Part shown: one piece after another, positions 19,370 to 29,592 of the stretch | How the letters are laid out: the number at the start of each line of letters is the position of its first letter | Position numbering within the stretch: the stretch's first letter is position 1 | Source of the DNA: Alentia gelatinosa | Lineage: Eukaryota; Annelida; Polychaeta; Phyllodocida; Polynoidae | Assembly (NCBI GenBank): GCA_950022655.1 | Contig: OX465587.1 | Location: 34,041,716-34,105,715 of the forward strand | Direction of reading: 5' to 3' | DNA length: 64,000 nucleotides | Notes under the pieces: generated by a model | The model's input: only the letters and a program-made list of their open reading frames with translations | Database searches by the model: none | What the model was told of the DNA's origin: nothing | Program-made: the position numbers and the translations under genes

Positions 19370-20115
19370 CATGCTGAATTTTCCAGGCTAGCCCAGTGAT
19401 GGAGAAGCTCACACACTGAACTCACTGGCCAGCCCTAGACAGAGCAGCTCACACACTGAACTCAACGGACCGGACCTCGACAGAGCAACTCACACACTGA
19501 ACTCAATGGCCATCCCTGGACAGAGCAGCTCACACACTGAACTCAATGGCCGGCCCTAGACAGAGAAGTTCACACACTTAACTCACTGACCAGCTCTGGA
19601 CAGAGCAGCTCACACACTGAACTCAATAGGCCGGACCTTGACAGAGCAGCTCATACACTGAACTCAATGGGCCAGCCCTGGACAGAGCAGCTCACACACT
19701 GAACTCACTGGCCAGCCCTGGACAGACCAGCTCACACACTGAACTCACTGACCGGCCTCGATAGAGCAGCTCACACACTGAACTTACTGGCCAGCCCTGG
19801 ACAGACCAGCTCACACACTGAACTTCACGGGCCGGCCCTAGACAGAGCAGCTCACACACTTAACTCACTGACCAGCCCTGGACAGACCAGCTCACACACT
19901 GAACTCACTGACCGGCCTCGATAGAGCAGCTCACACACTGAACTTACTGGCCAGCCCTGGACAGACCAGCTCACACACTGAACTCCACGGGCCGGCCCTA
20001 GACAGAGCAGCTCACACACTGAACTCAATGGCAAGCCTTCAACAGAGCAGTTCACAGTGAACTCAGTGGCCAGCCTTAGAAGGGGCAGCTCACATGCTGA
20101 ACTCACTGACCGGCC
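19370..20115. repeat. 40-bp minisatellite, CAGCTCACACACTGAACTCA
   Basis: About 18 units of GACAGAGCAGCTCACACACT plus GAACTCACTGGCCAGCCCTG. A block of three units (about 19709-19825) recurs almost unchanged at about 19871-19990, so units were duplicated in groups. Confidence 0.9.
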
Positions 20116-20129
20116 CTGGGCTGAGCAGC

Positions 20130-20445
20130 ACATGCTGGGCCTGTTGGGTCGGACAGCAATGATCTGTTCACCCTTTTGGTCATCTTGCCTCCGCATGGTG
20201 CAGACTGGATATGCTTGCATGCAAGCATAATAGAGTGACTGGAGTTGGGAGTTAGCTCAGTGGTAAAGATCACCGGACTGTAATCCCAAGGTTGTCAGAC
20301 TTTGTGGGTTTGAGTCCCACTGCAGCCATTTTCTCCTTCACCCCCAGCAGTGGTAGATCTACTGCTATATCAAAGGCCAAATCCAAAGTAAGTCTGATAG
20401 AACATATTGGACGTTAAACTACCCAAACAAACAAACAAACAAACT
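20130..20445 (+). mobile_element. tRNA-derived SINE with 5' extension module
   Basis: An upstream module of about 115 bp (GGACAGCAATGATCTG through ATGCTTGCATGCAAGCAT) precedes a tRNA-like head. The A box TAGCTCAGTGG is at 20253-20263 and the B box GGGTTTGAGTCCC at 20306-20318. The body is shortened, jumping from ATATCAAAGGCC to AAAGTAAGTCTGATAGAACA. The tail is TTGGACGTTAAACTACCC plus CAAA repeats. The boxes are those of RNA polymerase III promoters. Confidence 0.85.
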
Positions 20446-20669
20446 GGTCCTGGCCGGAGCAGCTTGCCGATCTCATTCATCAGGTAAGTGTAAAAACCCG
20501 CTCAGGGGGATCGAGCCCGGCGCCAGGCCGCCTGATGTCATTTTGATAAAGATGAAGTCGGAAACTTTGCCGTGTCTGACTGATGGTAGATATAGGAGTC
20601 TGTGAAGATGTTTTTAGGTGAGCTGCAGAATATTCTGTGTGTGGAGAATGTGAAGACTGGCGGAGAGCT
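20446..20669. other. Unassigned sequence
   Basis: No recognisable gene or repeat before the next minisatellite. Confidence 0.4.
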
Positions 20670-21286
20670 GGCCTTCACTGCACTATACAGCAGTGTGTAC
20701 AAGACTAGCATTCACTGCATTATACAGCAGTGTGTACAAGACTAGCATTCACTGTATTATACAGCAGTGAGTACAAGACTAGCATTCACTGCACTTTACA
20801 GCAGTGTGTACAAGACTAACATTCACTGCACTATACAGCAGTGTGTACAAGACTAGCATTCACTGCACTATACAGCAGTGTGTACAAGACTAGCATTCCC
20901 TGCACTATACAGCAGTGTGTACAAGACTAGCATTCACTGTACTATACAGCAGTGTGTACAAGACTAACATTCACTGTATTATACAGCAGTGTGTACAAGA
21001 CTAGCATTCACTGCACTATACAGCAGTGTGTACAAGACTAGCATTCAATGCACTATACAGCAGTGTGTTCAACACTAGTATTCACTGCACTGTACTGTAG
21101 TGCATACATCATTGACCTTCACTACACTATACAGTAGTGTACTCAGCATTGACCTTTACTACACTACACAGTAGTGCATTCAGCATTGACCTTCACTACA
21201 CTATACAGTAGTGTACTCAGCATTGGCCTTCACTTCACTATACGGTAGTGCACTTAGCATTAACATTCACTACACTATAGAGTAAT
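20670..21286. repeat. 37-bp minisatellite, CACTATACAGCAGTGTGTACA
   Basis: About 16 units of GCATTCACTGCACTATACAG plus CAGTGTGTACAAGACTA. The right third shifts to a diverged subtype (CATTGACCTTCACTACAC). The centre of each unit is a near-palindrome (CACTATACAGCAGTG). Confidence 0.9.
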
Positions 21287-21448
21287 ATTGAGACGAGGCT
21301 AAAAGATTAAATTCCTCTATGGCAAGGCCCAAAAAATATAAATACTTTGGATAAATTCCATTGATAATTGGTCCCTCCAACTGGTGTTTTAGATGTCGTC
21401 GGGGGGGGGGGCAAGATGGCCGCCTCCATAGCACAATAGCTATGTGCC
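21287..21448. mobile_element. 162-bp insertion inside the 37-bp array
   Basis: Non-repetitive sequence interrupts the array between CTATAGAGTAAT (21275-21286) and CTATAGAGTAGT (21449-21460), an 11/12 match that could be a target-site duplication or simply two array units. It contains a run of G and AAGATGGCCGCC, a YY1-type motif. Nature unknown. Confidence 0.35.
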
Positions 21449-21460
21449 CTATAGAGTAGT

Positions 21461-21784
21461 GCATTCAGTATTGAGATTCACTGTATGACGTCCTTTCTTT
21501 ATACAGTCATATACACATGCCTAACCCTGGTGTGTTTCCAGGAACAATGCACAGTAAAGTATCAGATCGATTCATTGACGTGCGCTCTATCAATACTCTA
21601 TAGAGAGGCTGAGGCTGAGGCCCGCTAATCGTCCCGCCTTAGATAGGCGCGTGAGATGTACTCGGATTATTGAGCTGGAGACGGACTGCTTCTTGTGTGG
21701 GGGTTATCGGCTTATGTGCTGTGTGTGTGGGTTTTAATAGTGAATGCTGCAGAAGTCGTATGAATCACCAACGTTATGCCTAGT
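21461..21784. other. End of array and unassigned sequence
   Basis: The first 30 bp continue the 37-bp array subtype. The rest shows no gene, RNA or clear repeat. Confidence 0.4.
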
Positions 21785-21924
21785 TGTATCTCACCTCTGG
21801 TATTTTTGTGCCATAGGCTTATAATTTGGAACTTGTTCCCCATGCCCCTATGAGTACAGCAGTCTGTTCTTCATAGTCTATATCCTGTGGGTTGACTGTT
21901 CTGTTAGTATGAGGTGAGATAAAA
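21785..21924 (+). repeat. Hairpin-repeat part A, TTTATCTCACC subfamily (copy 4)
   Basis: Begins GTATCTCACCTCTGG and ends GAGGTGAGATAAA. It holds CCATAGGCTTATAATTTGG, CCCCATGCCCCTATGAGTA and CATAGTCTATATCCTGTGG, words shared in order with 57757-57896 and, inverted, 25413-25549 and 39692-39837. Confidence 0.75.
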
Positions 21925-21927
21925 ACA

Positions 21928-22406
21928 CAGGGTTCGTACAGAGCCTGGAAAACTTGGAAAAGCCCTGAATTATGCATTTGAGTTTTCCAGGCCTGGAAAA
22001 GCCTGGAATTCTCAGGAAAACTTTGTTTTGCATAAAAACAATTGTTTAGTCTATTTTTTTAGAAATTCTGGTCATTATTAGCTTTTCCTAAGACCAGTAC
22101 CTGACTGCCTATGACGTCACTTGGATTAAATAGTTCCAAAAATCCTTTATTTGACCATTTAGAGCAAATTCCTTATAATATAGCATGGATTTGATTATTT
22201 GCCTTCATGTTTTAAAGTGGCAACAAAAAAGGTTTTCATCTATCCCAAATCACTGAAATTCCACAGGTAGTAAGGAAGGTAAAGACATTTTAACAGACAT
22301 GGTTTTAAAAACAATGACCAGATGTCCCTGGAAAAAAACATATTGGAGCCTGGAAAAGCCTGGAAAAAGCCTTGAATTTTATTGGGTTGTCTATGTACGA
22401 ACCCTG
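21928..22406. mobile_element. MITE with CAGGGTTCGTAC inverted ends, hAT-like
   Basis: A 479-bp element with ends CAGGGTTCGTACAG and GTACGAACCCTG and sub-terminal AGCCTGGAAAAGCCTGGAA words in inverse orientation. Ends of this type are widespread among non-autonomous hAT elements, from my knowledge of animal repeats. It separates part A from part B of one hairpin repeat; at 57757-58035 the two parts are contiguous. Flanks AAAACA and AATACA may be a decayed duplication. Confidence 0.75.
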
Positions 22407-22410
22407 AATA

Positions 22411-22557
22411 CAGAAAGCAACTCGTTTTGATCAAAGTTGTTCTTCTCCAACTTGTTTGAATGCTATGTGATATTCACTCGGCTGTCGCCTCGCGTATATC
22501 ACTCCGTATCAAACTCGTGGAGAATGACGACTTTGATCAAAACTTGTTGGTTTCTTC
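22411..22557 (+). repeat. Hairpin-repeat part B (copy 4)
   Basis: Arms of about 60 bp. AAGCAACTCGTTTTGATCAA, AGTTGTTCTTCTCCAACTTG and TTTGAATGC pair with the right half ending AACTTGTTGGTTTCTT. The apical region ATTCACTCGGCTGTCGCCTC carries the family motif. Close relatives are at 25278-25411 (inverted, apex lost), 46490-46585 (half) and 57897-58035. Confidence 0.8.
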
Positions 22558-22656
22558 TTGAGTATTAAATATACCTATGCTAGAAAAGACTGTAAATACC
22601 TACCTCTACTATTTAAGTGGTGGTTGGTCAAGAAATTAGCAACATATAAAAAGCTA

Positions 22657-22802
22657 TTTATCTCACCCCTGTAATTTTTTCTCCATAGACCTAACATTGG
22701 AAACTCGTATCCAACGCCCATGAAATATTTAAGAAAAATATCCAGTGGGGGATTATGTCACAAATGTTATACCCATTACTCAATGTGAAGGGTGAGATAA
22801 AT
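22657..22802 (+). repeat. Hairpin-repeat part A, TTTATCTCACC subfamily (copy 5)
   Basis: 146 bp from TTTATCTCACCCCTG to GGGTGAGATAAAT, with CCATAGACCTAACATTGG and AACTCGTATCCAACGCCC. Part B follows directly. Confidence 0.75.
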
Positions 22803-22803
22803 T

Positions 22804-22943
22804 CAGAAATCCATTCAATTTTAGGGTCAGAGCTCGTTTGAATCGCTACGTAATTCACGTGGCTTCGCCTTGTGAATTACATAAAGACTCAAATTCGATG
22901 GGATCGAGCTCTTACCTTAAACTTTCATATGTTTCCTCTATAG
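22804..22943 (+). repeat. Hairpin-repeat part B (copy 5)
   Basis: The inner stem GTAATTCAC/GTGAATTAC and outer stem AGAGCTCG/CGAGCTCT surround the apex GTGGCTTCGCCTT. The arms differ from copy 4 although part A is the same subfamily. Partial relatives are at 27419-27488 and 52612-52690. Confidence 0.7.
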
Positions 22944-23663
22944 TATCTACAAAAATATCTCAATATAGACAAATGATGTAATAAACTGCTTATTACGACA
23001 ACAAAAACAAAATTTATGAATACTAGTCGGTCAGGAATACCAGTGTCGATTCGGAGTATCAGTCTTTGTAGTTCAAGTTTCTGGTGCACATTCCAAGAAG
23101 TGAAAACGCGTTGAAATAACTATCAGTTCCTGTTGATTCCCAGTGTTGGATGATAGATGATAAAATACAAGTTCCCATAGATGACATGGCATTTTACAAT
23201 GACAGTGTATGATTTAATAAGATGTTTCCGCTGGGCGTTGCCTTTTCAAAGACCATTCATAATACACATTTCCAGTAAGGAGTATAAAGTTTGTGAATAT
23301 TTATCATGAAATGAGGCTCATTTCGTACTTCACTGCGTCAGGAAATGCTGTGTGGATGTTTTTTTGTGTCTGTGAATATGTCGGGTTCTTATTCTCTGGG
23401 ATGTTTTAGCACTAATAGCGAGAATGCCGCTTCTTGTGTTGTTAAATGTGGCATGTTTTCTGTGAAACACCCGAACGCGCGTCCCGTAACTGAGAAGAAA
23501 TACCCGGATGTTCTTCCTCTGTGTGGGAGCGAGGCATTATGGGAATTAACTGGGCCCTCAGCCTCGCTTTGAGGTCTAATTAACATGGGTCTTCTTAGTT
23601 TCACATTCACCGTTACGTTGCTTTTACTGGAGAATATAGTTTTAGTCGCAGGGAACTAAATCT
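22944..23663. other. Unassigned sequence
   Basis: No exon is recognised. A 75-codon frame at 23345-23572 is Cys- and Ser-rich at its start but matches nothing that I can name. GCATTATGGGAATTAACTGG near 23535 resembles CpG-promoter words but stands alone. Confidence 0.35.
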
Positions 23664-23751
23664 ACAGTAAAACCCCCTCTATGTGAGACATGCTCTAGTC
23701 CAAATACAGTAGAACGCCGCCTAACGGACACCCCGCATAAGCGGACACCTT
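23664..23751. repeat. Pogo/Tc-like terminal fragments
   Basis: ACAGTAAAACCCCCTCTATG and CAGTAGAACGCCGCCTAACG, followed by GACACCCCGCATAAGCGGAC, resemble the ends of Tigger/pogo-type MITEs. No matching second end was found. Confidence 0.35.
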
Positions 23752-23962
23752 GCGTTTAGCTCAGTGGTTAAGGACCAAGGTTGTGGAACCTTGTGAATTG
23801 AGGCCCCTGCAACCACCCTTCTCCATCACCCCCAGCAGTGGTAGATTTACTACTATATTAAAGGCCAGTCCTTCTCATGCCATGTCTATATGGTGTGGTG
23901 TGCAGGAACCTTTCTCCTTCACCCCCAGCAGTGGAGAGATTTACTGCTATATCAAAGGTCAG
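23752..23962 (+). mobile_element. tRNA-derived SINE, 5' half (split by a nested SINE)
   Basis: The head has A box TTAGCTCAGTGGTTAAGG and a degenerate B box (GAATTGAGGCCCC). The CCCAGCAGTGG-TAGATTTACT segment occurs twice. It stops at TATCAAAGGTCAG and resumes at 24356, where an antisense SINE has been inserted. Confidence 0.8.
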
Positions 23963-24355
23963 TTTGTTTGTTTGTTTGGGTAGTTTAACGTCCAATTTGT
24001 TCAATTAGACTTACTTTGGATTTGACCAAATCTATGAGATGAATGTAGGAAGAAATCCCACCCCTACACATTTACCAAGGTGAGAGTTCTTTTACTTCCC
24101 ACACCACACAGACATGGTATGAGAAGGATTGGCCTTTGATATAGCAGTAAATCTACTACTGCTGGGGGTGAAGGAGAAAAATGGCTGGAGTGGGAACTGA
24201 ATCAACAAAGTCCTGTGCTCTTTACTACTGAGCTAACTCCCCACCCCAGTCGCTTTAGTTATGCTTGCGCACAAGCATATCCGGTCTGCACCACGAGGAG
24301 GTGAGGCGACCAAGAGGGCGAACAGATTGGTAATTTCTGTCCACCCCAGCAGACC
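23963..24355 (-). mobile_element. Full-length tRNA-derived SINE nested in another SINE
   Basis: Read on the minus strand: 5' module (GTCTGCTGGGGTGGACAG through ATGCTTGTGCGCAAGCAT), then the tRNA-like head (TTAGCTCAGTAGTAAAGAGC), body, GGACGTTAAACTACCC and CAAA tail. It is flanked by TATCAAAGGTCAG (23950-23962) and TATCAAAGCCCAG (24356-24368), a 13-bp target-site duplication with two differences. Confidence 0.85.
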
Positions 24356-24540
24356 TATCAAAGCCCAGTCCTTCTCATACAATGTCTATGTGGTGTGGGA
24401 AGTGAAACAACTCTCACCTTAGTAAATGTGTAGGGGTGAGATTTCTACCCGAATTCCTCATAGATTCCATCACCACCAAACAAAAGGAAGAAATATTAGA
24501 CTTTAAACTACCCAAACAATCAACCAAATAAACAAACAAG
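24356..24540 (+). mobile_element. tRNA-derived SINE, 3' half (continues 23752-23962)
   Basis: Resumes at TATCAAAGCCCAGTCC and runs through GGTGTGGGAAGTGAAAC and AAATGTGTAGGGGTGAG to TTAAACTACCCAAAC and a degraded CAAA tail. Confidence 0.8.
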
Positions 24541-24790
24541 AATGAGGTTCAATGAACAATAAGATAACAATTCAGTTAGGAGTAAATTGATCCGAGTTGC
24601 AGGGTTGTCCCCTGGGGTGCCCTGTGAGCGGGTTCTTACTGTAGTTGATGAAAATATGTTTTAGGATAAAGAAGAGTTGATCACGAACACACTCCCTTGC
24701 GGACTTTATTCTTCCTTATTTGATCTACCGGAGAGAATTACCCCACAGTGTGCGGCGTTTCCTCTTTCCATCAGTAAGTAGAGTTGGGAG
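24541..24790. other. Unassigned sequence
   Basis: No gene or repeat is recognised. Confidence 0.4.
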
Positions 24791-25090
24791 CGAGCAATCC
24801 CAGAATGCCACACTACTCAGAGCGAGGCTCTAGTCCTCAAAACGAGGCAGCGTCCCAGATGCGTCATTTCCGTTCGGCGCCGCGTGATGGTTTTCTGTAC
24901 TCATCACACTGGGCACCTGTGCCTCCCATATACTCAACGCCGACTCATTTTTAGCACGGCACGGAGACGGCACAGGCGACCATATTGTCGACTCGGTGAA
25001 TTGTCGTCTGCGGAGACTGGAATTGGCGGGAAACATTGTCGGGTCGTCTGCTCCGTTCCCAAGGCGACGTGTCTGTGGAAAGTCATCTGA
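24791..25090. promoter_or_regulatory. CpG-rich promoter-like patch
   Basis: CpG-dense, with CCCAGAATGC at 24799-24808 (the core of the ZNF143/SBF motif common in CpG-island promoters) and GGCGCCGCGTGATGG downstream. No following exon is identified. Confidence 0.3.
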
Positions 25091-25277
25091 CGCTACTAGT
25101 CTGACATCTCCAGTGATATAATGACTGTTCATACGGTTCCTAAGGTCCCCAAGTAGAACATGTTCTAAGGTTCATTGCCTTGTTCCCATGTTCATCAGTT
25201 CCATTATTCCCAGGCTAAAAAGTACATCCACACTATTTTTTCTAATATGCTATTAAACTTTATTGATGAAGGGGAAC

Positions 25278-25549
25278 ACAGATATTAAAGAAGAAACCAA
25301 CATGAGTGGGTCAAAGTCGTCGTTCTCCATGAGTTTTGATGTGGGAAGAATATCATGTAGCGTTCAAACGAGTTGGAGAACAACAAATTTGACCAAAACG
25401 AGTTACTTTCTGTATTATCTCTCCCCTGTACACACTAACAGAATACGACACACAGGATATAGACCATGGAGAACGGACTCCAATGCTCATAGGGGCATGG
25501 AGAACGAGTTACCAATGTTATGGGGAAAAAATACCAGGGGTGAGATAAA
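25278..25549 (-). repeat. Hairpin repeat, parts B and A, inverted (copy 6)
   Basis: Part B (25278-25411) has the arms of copy 4 (AAGTCGTCGTTCTCCATGAG and GAGTTGGAGAACAACAAAT), but the apical motif is deleted. Part A (25413-25549) runs from a TTATCTCTCCCCTG end to ACCAGGGGTGAGATAAA, with GGCATGGAGAACGAGTTACC and CAATGTTATGG. The B-A order mirrors the A-B order of plus-strand copies. Confidence 0.75.
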
Positions 25550-26079
25550 GGGTAATGTAACATGTTTTAATTCGTGTCAGATTTGCGTTTCCAATACTTC
25601 AGATTTAAGGCTTTTTGACTTTTAGAAAGTGAGAGTTTTCTCAAATGATCTATTTGCACACACCCTAGAGATCTCTTGATGTGGCAAAACTGTCTATTCG
25701 TTCTTCCCTATCGTGGCTAAGACAGTATTCTTCCATGTGATGCTTACAAAGGTCTAAGTTCAGGTGCTTTTTTTCAGATCTGTATAATCATCCATATTAG
25801 AGGTAAAGCTGTATTACAGTTACAACCATATTACTAACATACTATATTCCCTCACTTATGTAATGAAGTATTAATGATTTATACCAACATGTTGTTTATC
25901 TGAATTTAATCTGTGATCTTTTCTGTTTTCTTTCAGGTAAGTTCCTGTCCGGCTCTACTTCTTTGGTAAAGTAGAATTTTCACTTATTTTCTATCCATGG
26001 CTTGCAATATATATGGGATTTATTTTACCTAAATATAGTGTCATCAGGCTGCTGAAAGGTGCCAACATTTTTATAATTA
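25550..26079. other. Unassigned AT-rich sequence
   Basis: No exon, RNA or repeat that I can support. Confidence 0.4.
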
Positions 26080-26530
26080 GTGAGTCTTGGGGCCTGCTGG
26101 GGTGGACAGCAATGATCACTCTGTTCACCCTCTTAGTTGCCTTACCTCCTTCTGGTGCAGGCCAGATATGCTTGCCATCAAGCATAACTAAAGCGACCGG
26201 GGTGAGGAGTTAGCCCAATGGTAAAGAGCACTGGACTTGTAATCCCAAGGTTTTCAGACTTTGTTGGTGTGAGTTGCAGCCACTTTTCTCCTTCACCCTC
26301 AGCAGTGGTGGATTTACTACTATACCAAAGGCCAATCCTTCTCATACCATTTCTAAGTGGTGTGGGAAACTAAAATAACTCACCTGGTAAATGTGTAGGG
26401 GTGAGACTTCTACCTAAATTCATTACATAGATTCGATCACCACCCCTGTGGTGTAAAGGAACCTTTAGAAAGTCTGGTAAGAACCTGTAATTGTTAACTG
26501 GACGTTAAATCAAACAAACAAACCAACAAA
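26080..26530 (+). mobile_element. Full-length tRNA-derived SINE with 5' module
   Basis: The best long copy. The 5' module (GGGGCCTGCTGGGGTGGACA, ATGCTTGCCATCAAGCAT) leads into GGAGTTAGCCCAATGGTAAAG (A-box region) and a degenerate B box. The body is complete, including CACCCCTGTGGTGTAAAGG and GAAAGTCTGGTAAGAACC, then AACTGGACGTTAAATC and CAAA repeats. It defines the long 3' variant. Confidence 0.85.
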
Positions 26531-26559
26531 CACTCTTCTGCGCATCTTTAGTACAGAGC

Positions 26560-26790
26560 TGGGAAGTGTCAGAAGACGAAGCTTCTAACCACACTCTCCA
26601 TCAGAACCCCCGGAAACGTCGCCATCTTGAAACTTTGAATTAAGAGAGCGAAGAACACGGGCCAGTAAAAACCGACATCCACCAGACCGCTTTTACCGAC
26701 AGCACTTCCTGTTCTAACAAATCTCGCCTCCCCCCGCCGGAAGTGCGGCTGCGCACGCGCGAGGGGGCGTCCCACTTCCGGTGTGGTTGG
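26560..26790. promoter_or_regulatory. CpG-island promoter-like region with YY1, ETS and NRF1 sites
   Basis: GCCATCTTGA at 26621-26630 (YY1, inverted), CCGGAAGT at 26737-26744 and ACTTCCGGT at 26774-26782 (ETS), and TGCGCACGCGC at 26750-26760 (NRF1, consensus). The tight cluster is typical of TATA-less housekeeping promoters. I see no obvious coding exon beside it, so the transcript, if any, is unknown. Confidence 0.45.
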
Positions 26791-26987
26791 TAGTAAAAGA
26801 GGGAGTATCTGGGCGTTGGTGAAGGGAATGGCAGTTGACCGGTGATGGTGTTGGAGGTGTTAAATATGGCGGGTATACGATCAACGGCGGGGACAAAAGA
26901 GGGGCGGGAGAGGAAATAGAGGGGCGTTGTCACAAAGGAGGAGGTGATTGAAAGAGGATCTTACCAAACACTGGCGGTTTATTACTC
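26791..26987. other. Unassigned, CpG-moderate sequence
   Basis: Possible 5' transcribed flank of the CpG region. AAATATGGCGGG near 26867 resembles YY1. No exon is recognised. Confidence 0.3.
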
Positions 26988-27240
26988 TTTATTATCCATC
27001 TATACAAAGACCACATTGCAAATCTATGGGGACTTAGTAAATCAGAACCCATTGTATAAAACCTGTCAGATACCATAGCTGTGGTATACGGATTCAAACC
27101 TGTGGTATACGGCCTCAAAACCATGGTATACGGGGAAAAGTAGTCCATTTGTGCTATAGAGCAAAGAAATAGTCCCTGTTGTTGTACCTTTTAAAATGGC
27201 AATAACTGGGTTTAATTTATTGGAGAAGATGGATAATAAA
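26988..27240 (-). repeat. Hairpin-repeat part A, TTTATTATCC subfamily (copy 7, inverted)
   Basis: 253 bp from TTTATTATCCATC to AAGATGGATAATAAA, the reverse complement of 4473-4724 with good overall identity (GTGGTATACGGATTC, CCTCAAAACCATGGTATACG, AACTGGGTTTAATTTATTGG). The near-identical length of the two copies supports defined ends. Confidence 0.75.
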
Positions 27241-27249
27241 TAAAACAAA

Positions 27250-27325
27250 TAATGGTTTTGTGGACAGGCGGCCGTAAACCACGAGAGGTTGACGCGTAGT
27301 AATACACGAGCGCTATTGTCTATTT
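27250..27325 (-). repeat. Hairpin-repeat part B, one arm only (copy 7)
   Basis: GGTTTTGTGGACAGGCGGCC, GTAAACCACGAGAGGTTGAC and GCGTAGTAATACACGAGCGC match one arm and the apex of 4338-4462. The other arm is missing, a deletion that removes the fold. Confidence 0.7.
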
Positions 27326-28959
27326 ACACCATTGCTTAGAAGCTCGTATAAGCTGTATTTACTAATTAAAGCCCATAAGACAGTGACATCTACTACTGAT
27401 TCTCACCGAGCCGATCGAAGATATTATAGAGGAAACCCATGAAAGTTTAGGGTCTGAGCTCGTATCCCATCGAGTTTGAATCGCCACCTGGTGTTTTTTA
27501 AATATTGTCAATTATCAGTCATAACTGGTCCCTTGGGATTCATGCTAGCTTTAAATGGGTAAATTTAACATTTTGTCCAGTTTATTCAATCTTAATTGAT
27601 ATATTAAGCTAATTTATATTTGCTTGATTTACATAGGAAATGTACTGAAAAATATGGTTTTCTTCAATTCTTTTAGAAAATAAGGACGGTGACCTATGGT
27701 TTTTAAAACTTGAATGTGTAGTATAATACATGTACTATATTCAGTGAAAGTTTGCGGAAAATAACATAGGTTTTACTCTGTGAAAAGCAACGTTTTAGAA
27801 TTTCTATTAACAAATTATCATATTTTGATTTCTAAATCAAAAAGTAGCATGACGACCCCATTTCTTAAAGTTAGATGTGTATTACAACACCTAGAGATCA
27901 TCATATATTCAAATTTCAGGAAAATGACATGGGTTTAATTTTCAAGCGATATTGTCCGACATGCCTTTAAAACCGGGCTGCACATACGACCAGCTTTTGT
28001 AGAAATGTTGTGTCGACATTGACAGCGGGCAATACGTCACTGATATCCCTCCAGTAAGCCTGGGGCTGCTTCATAAATCAATCCCCGCTACTAGATATCC
28101 CCACGTGGGCTACGGAGATACCTATTGAAGCAGTTGGCTCTGGTTATTCAACTAGACGTAGTCATGCGTAAGGGCGAGGCAATGTGTAGGTGTGGCTATG
28201 TGTAGGCGTGGTTATATAAAGGTGTGGCTATATGTAGGTCTGCCTGTATGGGTAGGTGGAACTATGTGTAGCTCTAGTCTATAAGATAATATAGCTCTCG
28301 TCTATGATATAGTACAGCGAGTCTATAAAATCATCAACCTCGACAATCCAAGAGCCAAAAGTCGCAAAACAATCGATTGTTTAATTCTATACCATGGTCA
28401 TTAATAAAAATTTACATTATTATAAATTCGATAATGGGCTTGGAAAAACCGTAAACTATGGGTGTGGTTTATGGACAACAATAAACTAGATAGCGGCTTA
28501 CTGTGGCCCCATGCATTTTCAATGGGGAGTCTGTGGTCACTCTTTCTATAATATAGTAAATACACAACTATCGGTTATAGATTGGAACATAACTTTATAC
28601 ATATGAGTTTGTGCACCAGGAAGAATAAGCTAAGGGTGGTGACCTCAGGATAGAGGCTAGTTGGTTTCCTAGAATGTTAGACTTTTCACTATTCCATATA
28701 CCAAAAAGAAAATGAGAGCAATGGGCCACAGATGAAGATGTAATCCATTGTAAGGGCTGAGCCTACTTAAGTATTATGCCTATCTATGATTGTAATCAAT
28801 GAATGTGAATGAAAATAAACTGCTCTTAAAAAAAAAAGAAGTAAATACAGGAGTCTCCGGTCACCCCAGCACCTCGCACACTTACTCAGAGCAGCTCACG
28901 GTGAATCTGAGCCACTCAGTCAGGGGGCCAGTAATCACAGTCAATCACCTCCCTCCATG
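27326..28959. other. Unassigned AT-rich sequence with repeat fragments
   Basis: 27419-27488 (AGAGGAAACCCATGAAAG, GAGCTCGTATCCCATCGAG) is half of a part B like copy 5, inverted. About 28420-28545 shares CATGCATTTTCAATGGGGAG with part A of the TTTATTATCC subfamily. At about 28180-28320 GTGTAGGYGTGG-like and CTATAA-type words form a weak repeat. No gene is recognised. Confidence 0.4.
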
Positions 28960-29592
28960 TTGCCCCAGCCAATCACAGTCAATCACAACCACTCTCAGCC
29001 GCTGGACCAGCTGCTCGGAGCTGCTCAAAGCTGCTCAGGGCTGACGGGCGGGCCGTCAAATCATTGGTCATTAATCCTTTAATGATGCAGTAGGCGGGGG
29101 TTCCTGGTGCTGGGGTCAGTATCTGTTTCTCTCACCCATCACCTCCGGCCTTCTAACCTCAACTACACCCCCCTGAGCCAGCCACAAACCGGGCGACTGA
29201 CCGATCCATCGACCGGCCACACTGCAGATCGTTCTGTACCCCGGTCCCCGCACCCCCGCCCGCCGCCTTCCTTCTCCATCTCACCCCTCTCTCCCACCAG
29301 TCCAGTCTTTTCTCCCACGTGCTTTAATATGCCGTCTTTCATCCCACACTTTCTGAACCATCCTCAGTGCCTCCACTTTTATTTGTCTCCTGTTTTTAAC
29401 CCACACGTTTTTTTAATTTTTTCTCCTGTTGCATTCCACCATTGTGATACTCTGCCCACCAGACATCCTGTCCTCTAACCTGTCTCCTTTTCTGTCTTGG
29501 TGCCCTTTCTTTCTTGCCCTTCTATTTCCTGTCTCCTTCCTCTTCCGACTTTGTTTCTTTGCCTCACCTTCCCCCATGTCCTTCCCCCATGT
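28960..29592. other. Pyrimidine-rich stretch before the microsatellite
   Basis: GAGCTGCTC repeats lie at about 29012-29040, then increasingly CT-rich plus-strand sequence. A 123-codon frame at 29107-29478 is Pro/Ser-rich because of composition. No gene is called. Confidence 0.45.

Noticed and set aside
20253..20318. Functional tRNA gene
   Set aside because: A and B boxes are present, but the cloverleaf is not maintained and a SINE body and tail follow; many similar copies exist.
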